A stretch of DNA of 64,000 nt from Lactobacillus hominis DSM 23910 = CRBIP 24.179 (GTDB lineage Bacteria; Bacillota; Bacilli; Lactobacillales; Lactobacillaceae). Below are positions 24,086-31,781 of this stretch, piece after piece. Where the stretch lies: the NCBI RefSeq assembly GCF_000296835.1, contig NZ_CAKE01000002.1, positions 248,001 through 312,000 on the forward strand, read 5' to 3'. Numbering within the stretch: position 1 is the first letter of the stretch; each line of letters opens with the position of its first letter. The notes beneath the pieces are model-generated. The model had not been told where the DNA came from. It was given only the letters and a program-made list of their open reading frames with translations, and ran no database searches. The position numbers and the translations under genes are program-made.

Positions 24086-25174
24086 CTACATCAAATGCAT
24101 ATTAGCCCAAGATATGTACGATAATCCCCATGCTAAAAGTCCTGAAATAATAAAGATAATTATTGACATAACCGGAACTGCAATAAAAGTATTGGGTATC
24201 AATTCAAATATACGGCAGTTTCTAGCCGCTATATGAACAAACATAAAATGAATCAAATAAATTCCAAACGTTAATTCCGATGTCTTTAGCAATACTTTCT
24301 TAAAAGCGGTATCTTTAGTCCAGTCAATCTTTGAACCAAGTTCTTTCATTGCCACAAAGATTGCTACGCTAGTTAAAGCAACTGGGATCGACATGTATTG
24401 GTAAAATGGCAAGATTGGCGTATTGAACTTCATTGACAGCCATTGAGTTGCGCCAAATGACCAAATAAGTCCAAAAATGCCAAAGCCGTAAATCCAATAG
24501 CGATTCTTGCGACTTAGCTTAAGCTGGCTTAAATAATATCCGGCAACAAAGTAAGTTGGAAAGCTCAAAGTAAAATTGAAATGAGTATTGATATTCAAAC
24601 GATACAAGCTATTCATAATAGTTTGCACAACAACTGGCATATGATAATGCGCTGATACGTCGCCATAAGTTCCAAAAAAAGTAGTCAAGAAGACTGAAAA
24701 GAAGGCTGCCAAGACTAAGAAATACCTAGTTAAACCAATATTAGCAGTAATCTTTCTTAGAAATGGGACAATTAAGTAAAGTCCAATAATCATTGGCAAG
24801 AACCACAAGTGAGTATAGCCTTTAACTAAGACGTCAAGCGTTGCCATCTTGCTGTAGCCTTCAAAAAAGTAGCAGTAAATGGCGTAAAAAATATCCCAAA
24901 AGATAAAGGCAGTTACAATCCGCCAAATATTCTTGGTAAACAAATGCTTCACAGTGATCTTTCTTTTAGGGTCTAAAAACAATGCTCCTGAGATCATCAC
25001 AAAGATTGGTACGCTCCAGCGACTAATTGCATCCCAAAAGTTTACGCCCATCCAGGATAAAGTATGGATGTTTTTAGCATAAAAAGGCTGCTGGCTTGCT
25101 GCATGGATTAAGATAACTGCAAAAGTTGCACTTACGCGTAGTAGATCCAAATAATGGATTCGATGTTTTTCCAT
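24086..25174 (-). CDS. acyltransferase 3 family membrane protein
   Basis: The ATG at 25174 with GGAGG upstream gives 362 residues. A TTG at 25186 is part of the SD context. The N-terminal HYLDLLRVSATFAVILIHAASQ carries the conserved Arg and His of the family, with VPIFVMISGALFL after it. The protein has about ten membrane helices. Such enzymes O-acylate sugars of wall polysaccharide, teichoic acid or lipids, using acyl donors from the cytoplasm. It lies inside the invertible segment directly behind the expressed S-layer gene's terminator, and the leader before its start resembles that before the GDPD at 20950. This suggests that the cassette ends were duplicated. The acceptor is unknown. Confidence 0.85.
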   Translation of the reverse strand: MEKHRIHYLDLLRVSATFAVILIHAASQQPFYAKNIHTLSWMGVNFWDAISRWSVPIFVMISGALFLDPKRKITVKHLFTKNIWRIVTAFIFWDIFYAIYCYFFEGYSKMATLDVLVKGYTHLWFLPMIIGLYLIVPFLRKITANIGLTRYFLVLAAFFSVFLTTFFGTYGDVSAHYHMPVVVQTIMNSLYRLNINTHFNFTLSFPTYFVAGYYLSQLKLSRKNRYWIYGFGIFGLIWSFGATQWLSMKFNTPILPFYQYMSIPVALTSVAIFVAMKELGSKIDWTKDTAFKKVLLKTSELTFGIYLIHFMFVHIAARNCRIFELIPNTFIAVPVMSIIIFIISGLLAWGLSYISWANMHLM

Positions 25175-25203
25175 TATTTCCTCCAAAAGATAATAATTTG
25201 CAT

Positions 25204-25237
25204 AAAAAAAGCCGTCTCCGAGGAGCCGACTTTTTTA
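25204..25237 (-). terminator. terminator after the right S-layer gene
   Basis: Minus-strand hairpin GTCGGCTCC-TC-GGAGACGGC followed by TTTTTTT. Confidence 0.8.
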
Positions 25238-25256
25238 TTTGAATCAAAACTCAATA

Positions 25257-26891
25257 TTAACGGAATTGTGCGTATTGAGCTGGGATCCATTGGTTTTGAG
25301 TACCAAGACGGTAGTAAGTCTTACCGTTGATAGTCTTCTTAGCAAATACCTTGTATGCTGCGTTCTTTGATACGTAGTTACCAGTACCGTAGTGACCATC
25401 TTGGTTTACTAAAGCAACCTTACCACGACCGTTGTATTTAACAACGATTACACCGCTCACTGCTTCTTCCTTAGAAGAATCAGTTGAAGGCTTAGATGGG
25501 GTAACAGCTTGTTCACCGTCTACGTATTGAGCTTGGATGTAGTCATTGCTGTTCTTTGCATTGATTTGGTAGTATTTAACACCATTAACAGTCTTTTCAC
25601 CAAAGATAGTAACAGTTTCGCCATCCATTACACGTTTACCTGAGAATGAAACGTTAGTTGAGCTTAATACGTTCCAAACGTTTACACCGTAACCAGCCTT
25701 GTACTTAACAGTAGCTTTACGTCCTTCACCTGGAAGTGCAGGATTTACAACAACATTAAATGAAAGAGTTGTAGTGTAACCATTAGGGTTAGTAGCAGTT
25801 AAAGTTACAGGGTAAACACCTACAGTGTTAGGATCAATCTTGTTTGAAAGAACTTTAAGATCAATTTGACCAGAGTTCTTATCATCAATAGTGTATGCCT
25901 TTAACTTAAGAGCTGCGATTGGATCAGTAGCTAAAGCCTTAGCTTCTTTTGAACCAACTGTAGTAGGTTGAACTGTAACACCTGCACCAGTATTACCTTG
26001 TTTTACCAAAGTAGCATCTTCGTAGATTGCTGGGTAAACTTTTGAATTTACATCTTTATTAAATTGAACTTTAGCAGTAGCAGTTTTATTGTTTGCAGGA
26101 TTAGTAGCAGTTACAGTTAAGTAGAAACTAGTTGCGCTTGCTGGGATAGTGTTGTTGCTTGTTAAAGTAACACCTTGGTTAGCTAATTGAGCCTTAACAT
26201 CACCGTAGTTAATAATTAATGGCTTGTTAGTACCGTCAACATTAACCATTGGTTGAACTGCACCAGCAACTGTCTTTTCTAAGTCTGCAACGGTTTCACC
26301 AGCAGTGAAGCTTTGAGCCTTGTATGCAAATGCACCTTCAGTAAGGTTTACGTGGTTAGCAGTAGTTAAGTCTACAAAGTATGGTGCACCTTGAACAGCT
26401 GCATCATAAGCACTAAAGTTAAGAGTTACGTAAACATTTGGGATAACACCATTTTGGTTAGCAGTAGCAGAAACGCTTTCGCTACCTTGTTTGATAGTGT
26501 AAGTCTTGTTAGCTTCTAAGCCACCAAGTGCAACAGAAGCTTGTAATTGGTAATTTTGACCAGCTTCTAAACTAGTTACACCAACAGTTGGAGCGTTAAC
26601 ATTAACAACTGCAGCTTTAGAAACACCAACAACTTTTGCGTTGGAACCGTTAACTGATAATGCACTTTCAACTGCTGAAGCAGTAGTTAAAGTAGAAACT
26701 TGGGTGTTAGCAGCTTGTGAATTCATAGTGCTTGCAACGTTGATAACTGGATCAGTAGCTGGCTTAGTAGAAGTGTCAGCTGGTTTTCCATCCAAGTTGA
26801 TTGCAGCATTAGCAACACCTGAAACAGCAACTGGAGCAACAGCTAATAATGCAGCTGCAGCAGCACTTAAATATTTAACATTTTTCTTCAT
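25257..26891 (-). CDS. slpA: S-layer protein, promoter-linked (expressed) copy
   Basis: The ATG at 26891 follows SD AAGGAGG and gives 544 residues. The leader MKKNVKYLSAAAAALLAVAPV...VANA is nearly the same as in the left copy. The middle region (about 30-390) is different in sequence but alike in composition and in its Ig-like end (VGVYPVTLTATNPNGYTTTLSFNVVV). The C-terminus has the same two modules (YKAGYGVNVWNVLSS... and YNGRGKVALVNQDG...WIPAQYAQFR). S-layer proteins form a crystalline outer coat, held here by the C-terminal modules. A strong promoter and a long leader of about 190 nt lie upstream at 27089-27116. In this orientation it should be the coat protein made. The symbol is provisional. 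Confidence 0.9.
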   Translation of the reverse strand: MKKNVKYLSAAAAALLAVAPVAVSGVANAAINLDGKPADTSTKPATDPVINVASTMNSQAANTQVSTLTTASAVESALSVNGSNAKVVGVSKAAVVNVNAPTVGVTSLEAGQNYQLQASVALGGLEANKTYTIKQGSESVSATANQNGVIPNVYVTLNFSAYDAAVQGAPYFVDLTTANHVNLTEGAFAYKAQSFTAGETVADLEKTVAGAVQPMVNVDGTNKPLIINYGDVKAQLANQGVTLTSNNTIPASATSFYLTVTATNPANNKTATAKVQFNKDVNSKVYPAIYEDATLVKQGNTGAGVTVQPTTVGSKEAKALATDPIAALKLKAYTIDDKNSGQIDLKVLSNKIDPNTVGVYPVTLTATNPNGYTTTLSFNVVVNPALPGEGRKATVKYKAGYGVNVWNVLSSTNVSFSGKRVMDGETVTIFGEKTVNGVKYYQINAKNSNDYIQAQYVDGEQAVTPSKPSTDSSKEEAVSGVIVVKYNGRGKVALVNQDGHYGTGNYVSKNAAYKVFAKKTINGKTYYRLGTQNQWIPAQYAQFR

Positions 26892-26997
26892 GTGGTCTTT
26901 TCCTCCTTGATAATACAAATGTAATAGGCAAAAGGCTCATCGTGAAATCGCCCATAATTGTACAAAATCCCTTCATCAAAGATCAGAGGTCTATAAA
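26868..26997. repeat. right arm of 130-bp perfect inverted repeat (S-layer switch)
   Basis: Reverse complement of 19110-19239 with no mismatch. The repeat ends at 26997, 92 bases before the -10 of the promoter, so the promoter is outside the invertible part. Confidence 0.97.
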
Positions 26998-27088
26998 TCC
27001 TCTGAGGTAGTCAGTCCTTGATAAGAAATCCGCATGCTGTACAGGCATCACGCCTGAAGCATTTGTCCTATTACTTACCACGACTCAT

Positions 27089-27116
27089 ATTATATCTTGT
27101 TTCTCGCTTTTTGCAA
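27089..27116 (-). promoter_or_regulatory. strong S-layer promoter
   Basis: Minus-strand TTGCAA (27111-27116), 16-base spacer and perfect TATAAT (27089-27094). Transcription from about 27082 gives a leader of about 190 nt, as is usual for stable S-layer mRNAs. Confidence 0.85.
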
Positions 27117-27211
27117 AGTTTACTTGCATTTTTTATATTTTTTAATGTTGTTGTAATATTCACAAAGACGAATTTTATGCAATTTTTCCTATACGCTTAT
27201 CAAGTGTAAGC

Positions 27212-27242
27212 AAAAAAGAATCCCATAATACTGGGATTCTTC
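27212..27242 (-). terminator. terminator after the DUF1659/DUF2922 genes
   Basis: AGAATCCCA / TGGGATTCT stem with a T run on the minus strand. Confidence 0.85.
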
Positions 27243-27375
27243 TCACTTGGTTAATGTTTACGCAAGAGTTTTAAGACCTGTTTAATTTGATAAAAAATTA
27301 TTTCAAAAATATTTCAAAATATACCAAATATTCCAAAATAAGTTATTTAATTCTCTTATTTCTTCAAAAATTAGT

Positions 27376-27615
27376 CTACATTGATTTAGAATCATTAAAC
27401 ACAGAAGTAGTAGTGCGTTCAATATATTGAGCAGACTGAGCTTTGGTATAAAGATCTACTCCCTTTCTTTCAAAAACATTTGCATTGGCAATCTTGTCCA
27501 TTGCATCCCTTACTTGAACTTCTTCTAAATCGCCCGCTGCTTCTGGCACGTTAATTGAAGCTTTCTTGTTATCACTAGTTACGAAAGTTAATCTTAAAGT
27601 CTTAGTTGTTGGCAT
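27376..27615 (-). CDS. DUF2922 family small protein
   Basis: 79 residues: TKTLRLTFVTSDNKKASINVPEA followed by VQVRDAMDKIANANVF, the usual DUF2922 pattern (beta strand pair and a helix, ending in the variable tail). The function of the family is unknown. In Firmicutes it is nearly always paired with a DUF1659 gene, as here. The SD AGGAGA precedes the ATG. About 75 bases separate it from the upstream gene, and this gap contains a 20-bp direct repeat. The terminator lies at 27212-27242. Confidence 0.8.
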   Translation of the reverse strand: MPTTKTLRLTFVTSDNKKASINVPEAAGDLEEVQVRDAMDKIANANVFERKGVDLYTKAQSAQYIERTTTSVFNDSKSM

Positions 27616-27637
27616 TTTGTTTTCTCTCCTATTTCTT

Positions 27638-27680
27638 CTATAAATATGCTTTATTTTTTTCTATAAATATGCTTTATTTT
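27638..27680. repeat. 20-bp direct repeat, period 23
   Basis: CTATAAATATGCTTTATTTT at 27638-27657 and 27661-27680, between the two small genes. No function is evident. Confidence 0.85.
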
Positions 27681-27690
27681 CGAACTAAAA

Positions 27691-27912
27691 TTATTCGTTT
27701 GCGTCTAATTCAAGTTCATGATGTTGAATTAACATAGCGCTTTGCAAGCCATCGTCTTTTTGAAGCGTAGATAATGCACGACCTACTTGAGCCACTTTTT
27801 GTGCATCTGCATCTAGCTTCAAGTTCTTAAAAGTACGTTCTTTAAGGTTGTCTTTGTACTTAGCACCACTAAAGCCGAATTTTACTGATTGTTCTACTAA
27901 ATTAGTCTTCAT
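27691..27912 (-). CDS. DUF1659-like small protein
   Basis: The ATG at 27912 with AGAGG upstream gives 73 residues. An upstream in-frame start at 27954 has no SD and would add 14 residues. The sequence TNLVEQSVKFGFSGAKYKDNLKERTFKNLKLDADAQKVAQVGRALSTL fits the DUF1659 pattern (strand, linker, helix), and its pairing with DUF2922 supports this. Function is unknown. A perfect 10-bp palindrome TCACCGGTGA (27951-27960) lies 38 bases upstream. Confidence 0.65.
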   Translation of the reverse strand: MKTNLVEQSVKFGFSGAKYKDNLKERTFKNLKLDADAQKVAQVGRALSTLQKDDGLQSAMLIQHHELELDANE

Positions 27913-28037
27913 TTTTCTACCTCTATTATTAATTAATTTTTGTAAGAACTTCACCGGTGATTTGCCTTACACTATTACTAACGAAATAGATCTTAATTTT
28001 GGCTCAACTTTTTAAAGAAAGTTCAAAAAATAGTTTT

Positions 28038-28046
28038 TGTTATAAT
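28038..28046 (+). promoter_or_regulatory. extended -10 promoter of the TPR-like lipoprotein gene
   Basis: TGT-TATAAT, about 52 bases before the ATG at 28098. Confidence 0.6.
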
Positions 28047-28097
28047 GAAAAGTGTAAAATCAAACTTGATCAATAAGTTAAGGAGGATTTATATATA

Positions 28098-28994
28098 ATG
28101 AAAAAATCCAAAATTTGGGTAGCTTTAGTTGCCCTCTTCGTAGTTTTAGTCGGAGCTGGATGCAGTAAACAATCTAACTCTTCTGGCGACTACTCTACTT
28201 TAATGAAGCAAGGTAAAACCTATGTAGCCGACGAAAAGTATTCCCAAGCTGAAGATAAATTCGAACAAGCTCATCAAGTTAAAGCCACTGATGAATCAGA
28301 TGTTTATGCTAAACAAGCTAATCACATGTCTGATGCTAAAGACAGCATTAGCGAATATAACTTTAGCGAAGCTTTAAAAGATTTAAATAAGGTAGTTTAT
28401 GCAAACAATGGCTACTCAGTAATGACTAACCGTGCTAAGAAGCAATACAAGACGATTAGCCGTGTTCAAAGCAATATTAAAAACGAGATTAATCCATTAT
28501 ATGACAATGCAAAATCAGCTTATAAAGACGGTAACTACCAACAGGCTGAGCAATACTGCATCCAAATCTTAGACTTACCTTATATTAATGGTAAATACTA
28601 CAAACAAATCAGAAATAAAGTTAACGACTTGTTAGATGATGCAAAAGATGCTAACGGCGATAGCAAGAGCGATGAAAATTCTTCATCTAAGACTAACAGT
28701 TCAAACTCTAATGAAGAAAACAAATCTTCAGATACCGAAAAAGAAAATAATAATTCCTCAACTTCATCTAACGCAAACAGTTCATCTTCAAACTCAAATA
28801 ATATGACTGTCGGCGGTCAAGCAGTTACTGCTCGTGTAATTGCTCAAGTACGTGATAAATTAAGTTCTATGGGCGTTTCTACTTCATCTTGGAGCGATCA
28901 AGACGTAGTTAACTTCATGAACTCTGCAGCTAAAAATGGCCACACTACTATTGATTCTTACACTCAAAGCGACGTAAATAACTTTAATAAATAA
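28098..28994 (+). CDS. lipoprotein with TPR-like helical domain and Ser/Asn-rich linker
   Basis: 298 residues. The lipoprotein signal ends in VGAGC (Cys at 22). Residues about 35-185 hold helical repeats with TPR character (YSTLMKQGKTYVADEKYSQAEDKFEQAHQ and NPLYDNAKSAYKDGNYQQAEQYC). A low-complexity Ser/Asn/Glu linker follows (about 190-240). The last 60 residues (VTARVIAQVRDKLSSMGVSTSSWSDQDVVNFMNSAAKNGHTTIDSYTQSDVNNF) form a small compact domain. The linker would let this domain reach through the wall. The SD is AAGGAGG. Function is not known. Confidence 0.75.
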   Translation: MKKSKIWVALVALFVVLVGAGCSKQSNSSGDYSTLMKQGKTYVADEKYSQAEDKFEQAHQVKATDESDVYAKQANHMSDAKDSISEYNFSEALKDLNKVVYANNGYSVMTNRAKKQYKTISRVQSNIKNEINPLYDNAKSAYKDGNYQQAEQYCIQILDLPYINGKYYKQIRNKVNDLLDDAKDANGDSKSDENSSSKTNSSNSNEENKSSDTEKENNNSSTSSNANSSSSNSNNMTVGGQAVTARVIAQVRDKLSSMGVSTSSWSDQDVVNFMNSAAKNGHTTIDSYTQSDVNNFNK

Positions 28995-29082
28995 GAAGAA
29001 AAGTTGCTTTTAGAATGATTTCAATGTAAGATTATATTGAATTTTTGTACTAGTACGACATTATTTAAAGGAGCTCTTAACT

Positions 29083-29508
29083 TTGACTGAAGAAAGCAAA
29101 AAAACTGCCGCTGAAAAAACGGAAAAAGACGAAAAGTTCCAAGTTGTCATCCCAGAAGCTAACCGCGTTGAGATGCCAGCAACCGAATTTGCAGTTCAAC
29201 CAGATTATTTAAAAGTTTTTGCTAACTTTTATATTGCAAAATTTGAACAAGCTGACCTCGAAATCATGGATACTTTTGATGGTAACCACGACGTTGTTGA
29301 AATTAATACCTACCTTACTAACAACGAAGCATTTTCTCGTCAAAATTTGATTAAGCATGTTTTGAACATCCATGCTCAACGATTTGAAGATATTTTAGCT
29401 AATATCAAAAAAGAAACTGGTATAGATCCTCAAAGTATGAAGACATATGAGGATTGGGATAAGTGGTATACTGATCGTCGCAATAATATTCCACAAACTA
29501 TGTCTTAA
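29083..29508 (+). CDS. conserved-looking cytoplasmic protein of unknown function
   Basis: 141 residues starting at TTG, with AAAGGAG ending nine bases upstream. After a Lys/Glu-rich N-terminus (TEESKKTAAEKTEKDEKF) comes an acidic, helical protein without signal or membrane segment (FANFYIAKFEQADLEIMDTF, NLIKHVLNIHAQRFEDILANIKKE). I do not recognise the family. It lies between the lipoprotein and kup, and has a strong terminator at 29554-29580, so it is probably monocistronic. Confidence 0.6.
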   Translation: MTEESKKTAAEKTEKDEKFQVVIPEANRVEMPATEFAVQPDYLKVFANFYIAKFEQADLEIMDTFDGNHDVVEINTYLTNNEAFSRQNLIKHVLNIHAQRFEDILANIKKETGIDPQSMKTYEDWDKWYTDRRNNIPQTMS

Positions 29509-29553
29509 AGGCTTGAAACTTTAAGCAAAATATATAAGAATAAAGTAACTAAA

Positions 29554-29580
29554 AAAGAATGCAATGGCATTCTTTTTTTG
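29554..29580 (+). terminator. terminator after the unknown protein
   Basis: GAATGC-AATG-GCATTC followed by TTTTTTT. Confidence 0.85.
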
Positions 29581-29631
29581 ATTTTTATATTATCTTGATA
29601 AGCTGATAGCTTTTATTAGGAGTATTTATTC

Positions 29632-31671
29632 ATGAATAATAAACGAAAAAATCTCACCGCAGCAGGTTTACTGATTGCTATTGGGATTGTGTATGGTGAT
29701 ATCGGAACGAGTCCACTGTACGTTATGAAGTCCATTGTTGCCGGAAACGGCGGTATTGGCAATGTTAACCGCGAATTTATTATTGGTTCGATTTCCTTAG
29801 TTTTATGGACGGTTACCCTGCTTACTACCTTACAAACTGTGATTATTGCTTTAAAGGCAACTAACCATGGCGAAGGTGGTATCTTTGCCCTTTATACTTT
29901 AATTCGTAAACGTAAAAAATGGTTGGTGCTTCCTGCTTTAATTGGAGGAGCTGCTATCTTAGCTGATGGTACTTTAACACCAGCCGTTACTGTTACGACA
30001 GCGATTGAAGGATTAAAAGGGATTGAATTTGGCAAAGGCAATATTCCGGTTAACACTCAAAGTACGGTTATTGCTATTACTGTTGTGATTTTGCTGGTTC
30101 TATTTTCTATTCAACGAATGGGAACAAGCATTATTGGTAAGGCATTCGGGCCAATCATGTTTGTCTGGTTCACTTTCTTAGGAATCGTCGGAATCATGAA
30201 TATGGCTGGCGACTGGTCAATTCTTGAAGCCCTCAATCCTTACTATGCTATTAAGCTTTTATTTAGTCCGTATAACAAGGCCGGAATTTTTATCTTAGGT
30301 TCCATCTTCCTTGCTACTACCGGTGCTGAAGCCTTATATTCTGATGTAGGACACGTGGGAAAAGGCAACATTATCGGTTCTTGGCCTTACGTTTTTGTAT
30401 GTTTGTCACTGAACTACTTCGGCCAAGGCGTTTGGATTTTGAATAACCCAACTTACAATGCAGGTAATGGTGATTTTAATCCATTTTTTGAAATCATTCC
30501 GCAAGACATTCGTTTAGCCGCAATTGTTTTAGCTACTATTGCCGCTGTTATTGCTTCACAAGCCTTAATCACTGGTTCGTTTACATTAGTTGCTGAAGCC
30601 AGTGGTTTGAAGTTCTTACCTAGAATGAATATTGTTTATCCGTCGACTGAAAAGGGACAAATTTATATTCCATCTGTTAATAAGATGATTTGTGTAGCCA
30701 CTATTTCAATCGTCTTATTCTTCCAAACTTCGGCTCACATGGAAGCAGCTTATGGTCTTTCTATCACGATTTCAATGCTAATGACGACCATCTTGCTATA
30801 TGAATGGCTAGTCATGAAAGGCATCAACTGGTTCTGGAACTGGCTATTTCTTATTTTCTTCGGCTTTTTAGACATTATGTTTATGGCCGCAAGCTTGAGC
30901 AAGTTTACCCATGGCGGTTACGTATCATTAGTTATCGCTGGTTTTATCGGAATTGTAATGTACATCTGGTTCTACGGAAACAAGATCCGCGACAAGCGTG
31001 AATCACGCAATGCATATGTGCGTTTAGATGAATATACCGATATGCTGACTGACTTAAGTCACGATGAAGACTATCCAACTTACGCCACCAACTTAGTTTA
31101 CATGGCTAAAGTTAAGTACAATAAATTTATCAAACGAGAAATTTTATACTCGATCTTGGATAAACGTCCTAAGCGTGCTAAGGCATATTGGTTCGTTACA
31201 GTTAACGTAACTAACGAGCCATTTACTGCTGAATATGCTGTTAACACTTATGGCACTAAGAACGTAATTAACGTTCAGCTTTTCCTAGGATTTAAGCAAC
31301 AACAAAGAGTTAATGTTTACTTGCGTCAAATTGTGCATGACTTAATTGCTGACGGTACAATCGAATCACAGCCCCAAGAATACACGACCACTCCCGGACG
31401 TGATGTCGGAGACTTCTCATTCGTTATTGTTAACGACGTAATTAGCCCTCAAACTCAATTACGTAACTACGAAAAGTTCTTAGTAGAAGCTCGTGTATGG
31501 CTCCAAAACCTGTCTTCTAACCCTGCTTCTTGGTTTGGGTTAGATTATGCAGACACCGTCATTGAACGTGTCCCATTGATCTTAGGTGACCAACACAAGC
31601 AGCAAATCACTCACATTGCTCCCAAGAAATACGAGCAAATGAAAAAGAAAATCCAAGAAGGTCAAATTTAA
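29632..31671 (+). CDS. kup: Kup/HAK potassium uptake protein
   Basis: 679 residues, the normal length. The first helix and loop carry IGIVYGDIGTSPLYVMKSI, the family hallmark, followed by NHGEGGIFALYTLI and a GALFADGTLTPAVTV-like motif (AAILADGTLTPAVTV). About 12 membrane helices run to residue 450, followed by a hydrophilic cytoplasmic C-terminus of about 220 residues. Kup imports K+ with protons and matters in acid or low-K+ conditions. Lactobacilli often carry several copies. The SD AGGAG precedes the ATG. It is monocistronic. Confidence 0.96.
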   Translation: MNNKRKNLTAAGLLIAIGIVYGDIGTSPLYVMKSIVAGNGGIGNVNREFIIGSISLVLWTVTLLTTLQTVIIALKATNHGEGGIFALYTLIRKRKKWLVLPALIGGAAILADGTLTPAVTVTTAIEGLKGIEFGKGNIPVNTQSTVIAITVVILLVLFSIQRMGTSIIGKAFGPIMFVWFTFLGIVGIMNMAGDWSILEALNPYYAIKLLFSPYNKAGIFILGSIFLATTGAEALYSDVGHVGKGNIIGSWPYVFVCLSLNYFGQGVWILNNPTYNAGNGDFNPFFEIIPQDIRLAAIVLATIAAVIASQALITGSFTLVAEASGLKFLPRMNIVYPSTEKGQIYIPSVNKMICVATISIVLFFQTSAHMEAAYGLSITISMLMTTILLYEWLVMKGINWFWNWLFLIFFGFLDIMFMAASLSKFTHGGYVSLVIAGFIGIVMYIWFYGNKIRDKRESRNAYVRLDEYTDMLTDLSHDEDYPTYATNLVYMAKVKYNKFIKREILYSILDKRPKRAKAYWFVTVNVTNEPFTAEYAVNTYGTKNVINVQLFLGFKQQQRVNVYLRQIVHDLIADGTIESQPQEYTTTPGRDVGDFSFVIVNDVISPQTQLRNYEKFLVEARVWLQNLSSNPASWFGLDYADTVIERVPLILGDQHKQQITHIAPKKYEQMKKKIQEGQI

Positions 31672-31681
31672 TTAGATAAGT

Positions 31682-31719
31682 AAAAAGACTTCAGTTCGAT
31701 TATGAACCGAAGTCTTTTT
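31682..31719 (+). terminator. kup terminator
   Basis: AAAAGACTTC-A-GTTC / GAAC-C-GAAGTCTTTT stem followed by T run. Confidence 0.85.
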
Positions 31720-31724
31720 GATGA

Positions 31725-31762
31725 ACAAAAATGCTCCCCAGTCAAAACTGAGGAGCATTTCT
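31725..31762 (-). terminator. pckA terminator
   Basis: AAATGCTCCCCAGT / ACTGAGGAGCATTT stem (one mismatch), T run on the minus strand, about 20 bases after the pckA stop. Confidence 0.85.
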
Positions 31763-31781
31763 TGCTTACGCGGTAAAATTA

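Larger units (their letters stand above)
26892..27375 (-). promoter_or_regulatory. gene-free region: S-layer leader and promoter, plus terminator of the DUF2922 gene
   Basis: From left to right: leader inside the repeat (to 26997), unique leader with the hairpin CAGGC-ATCAC-GCCTG (27042-27056), the promoter at 27089-27116, an AT-rich stretch, and a terminator at 27212-27242. I see no gene here. The plus-strand frame around 27018-27209 lacks an SD and runs through the promoter. Confidence 0.75.

Noticed and set aside
27018-27209. 63-codon plus-strand ORF opposite the S-layer promoter
   Set aside because: No SD, and it covers a strong promoter and leader on the other strand.
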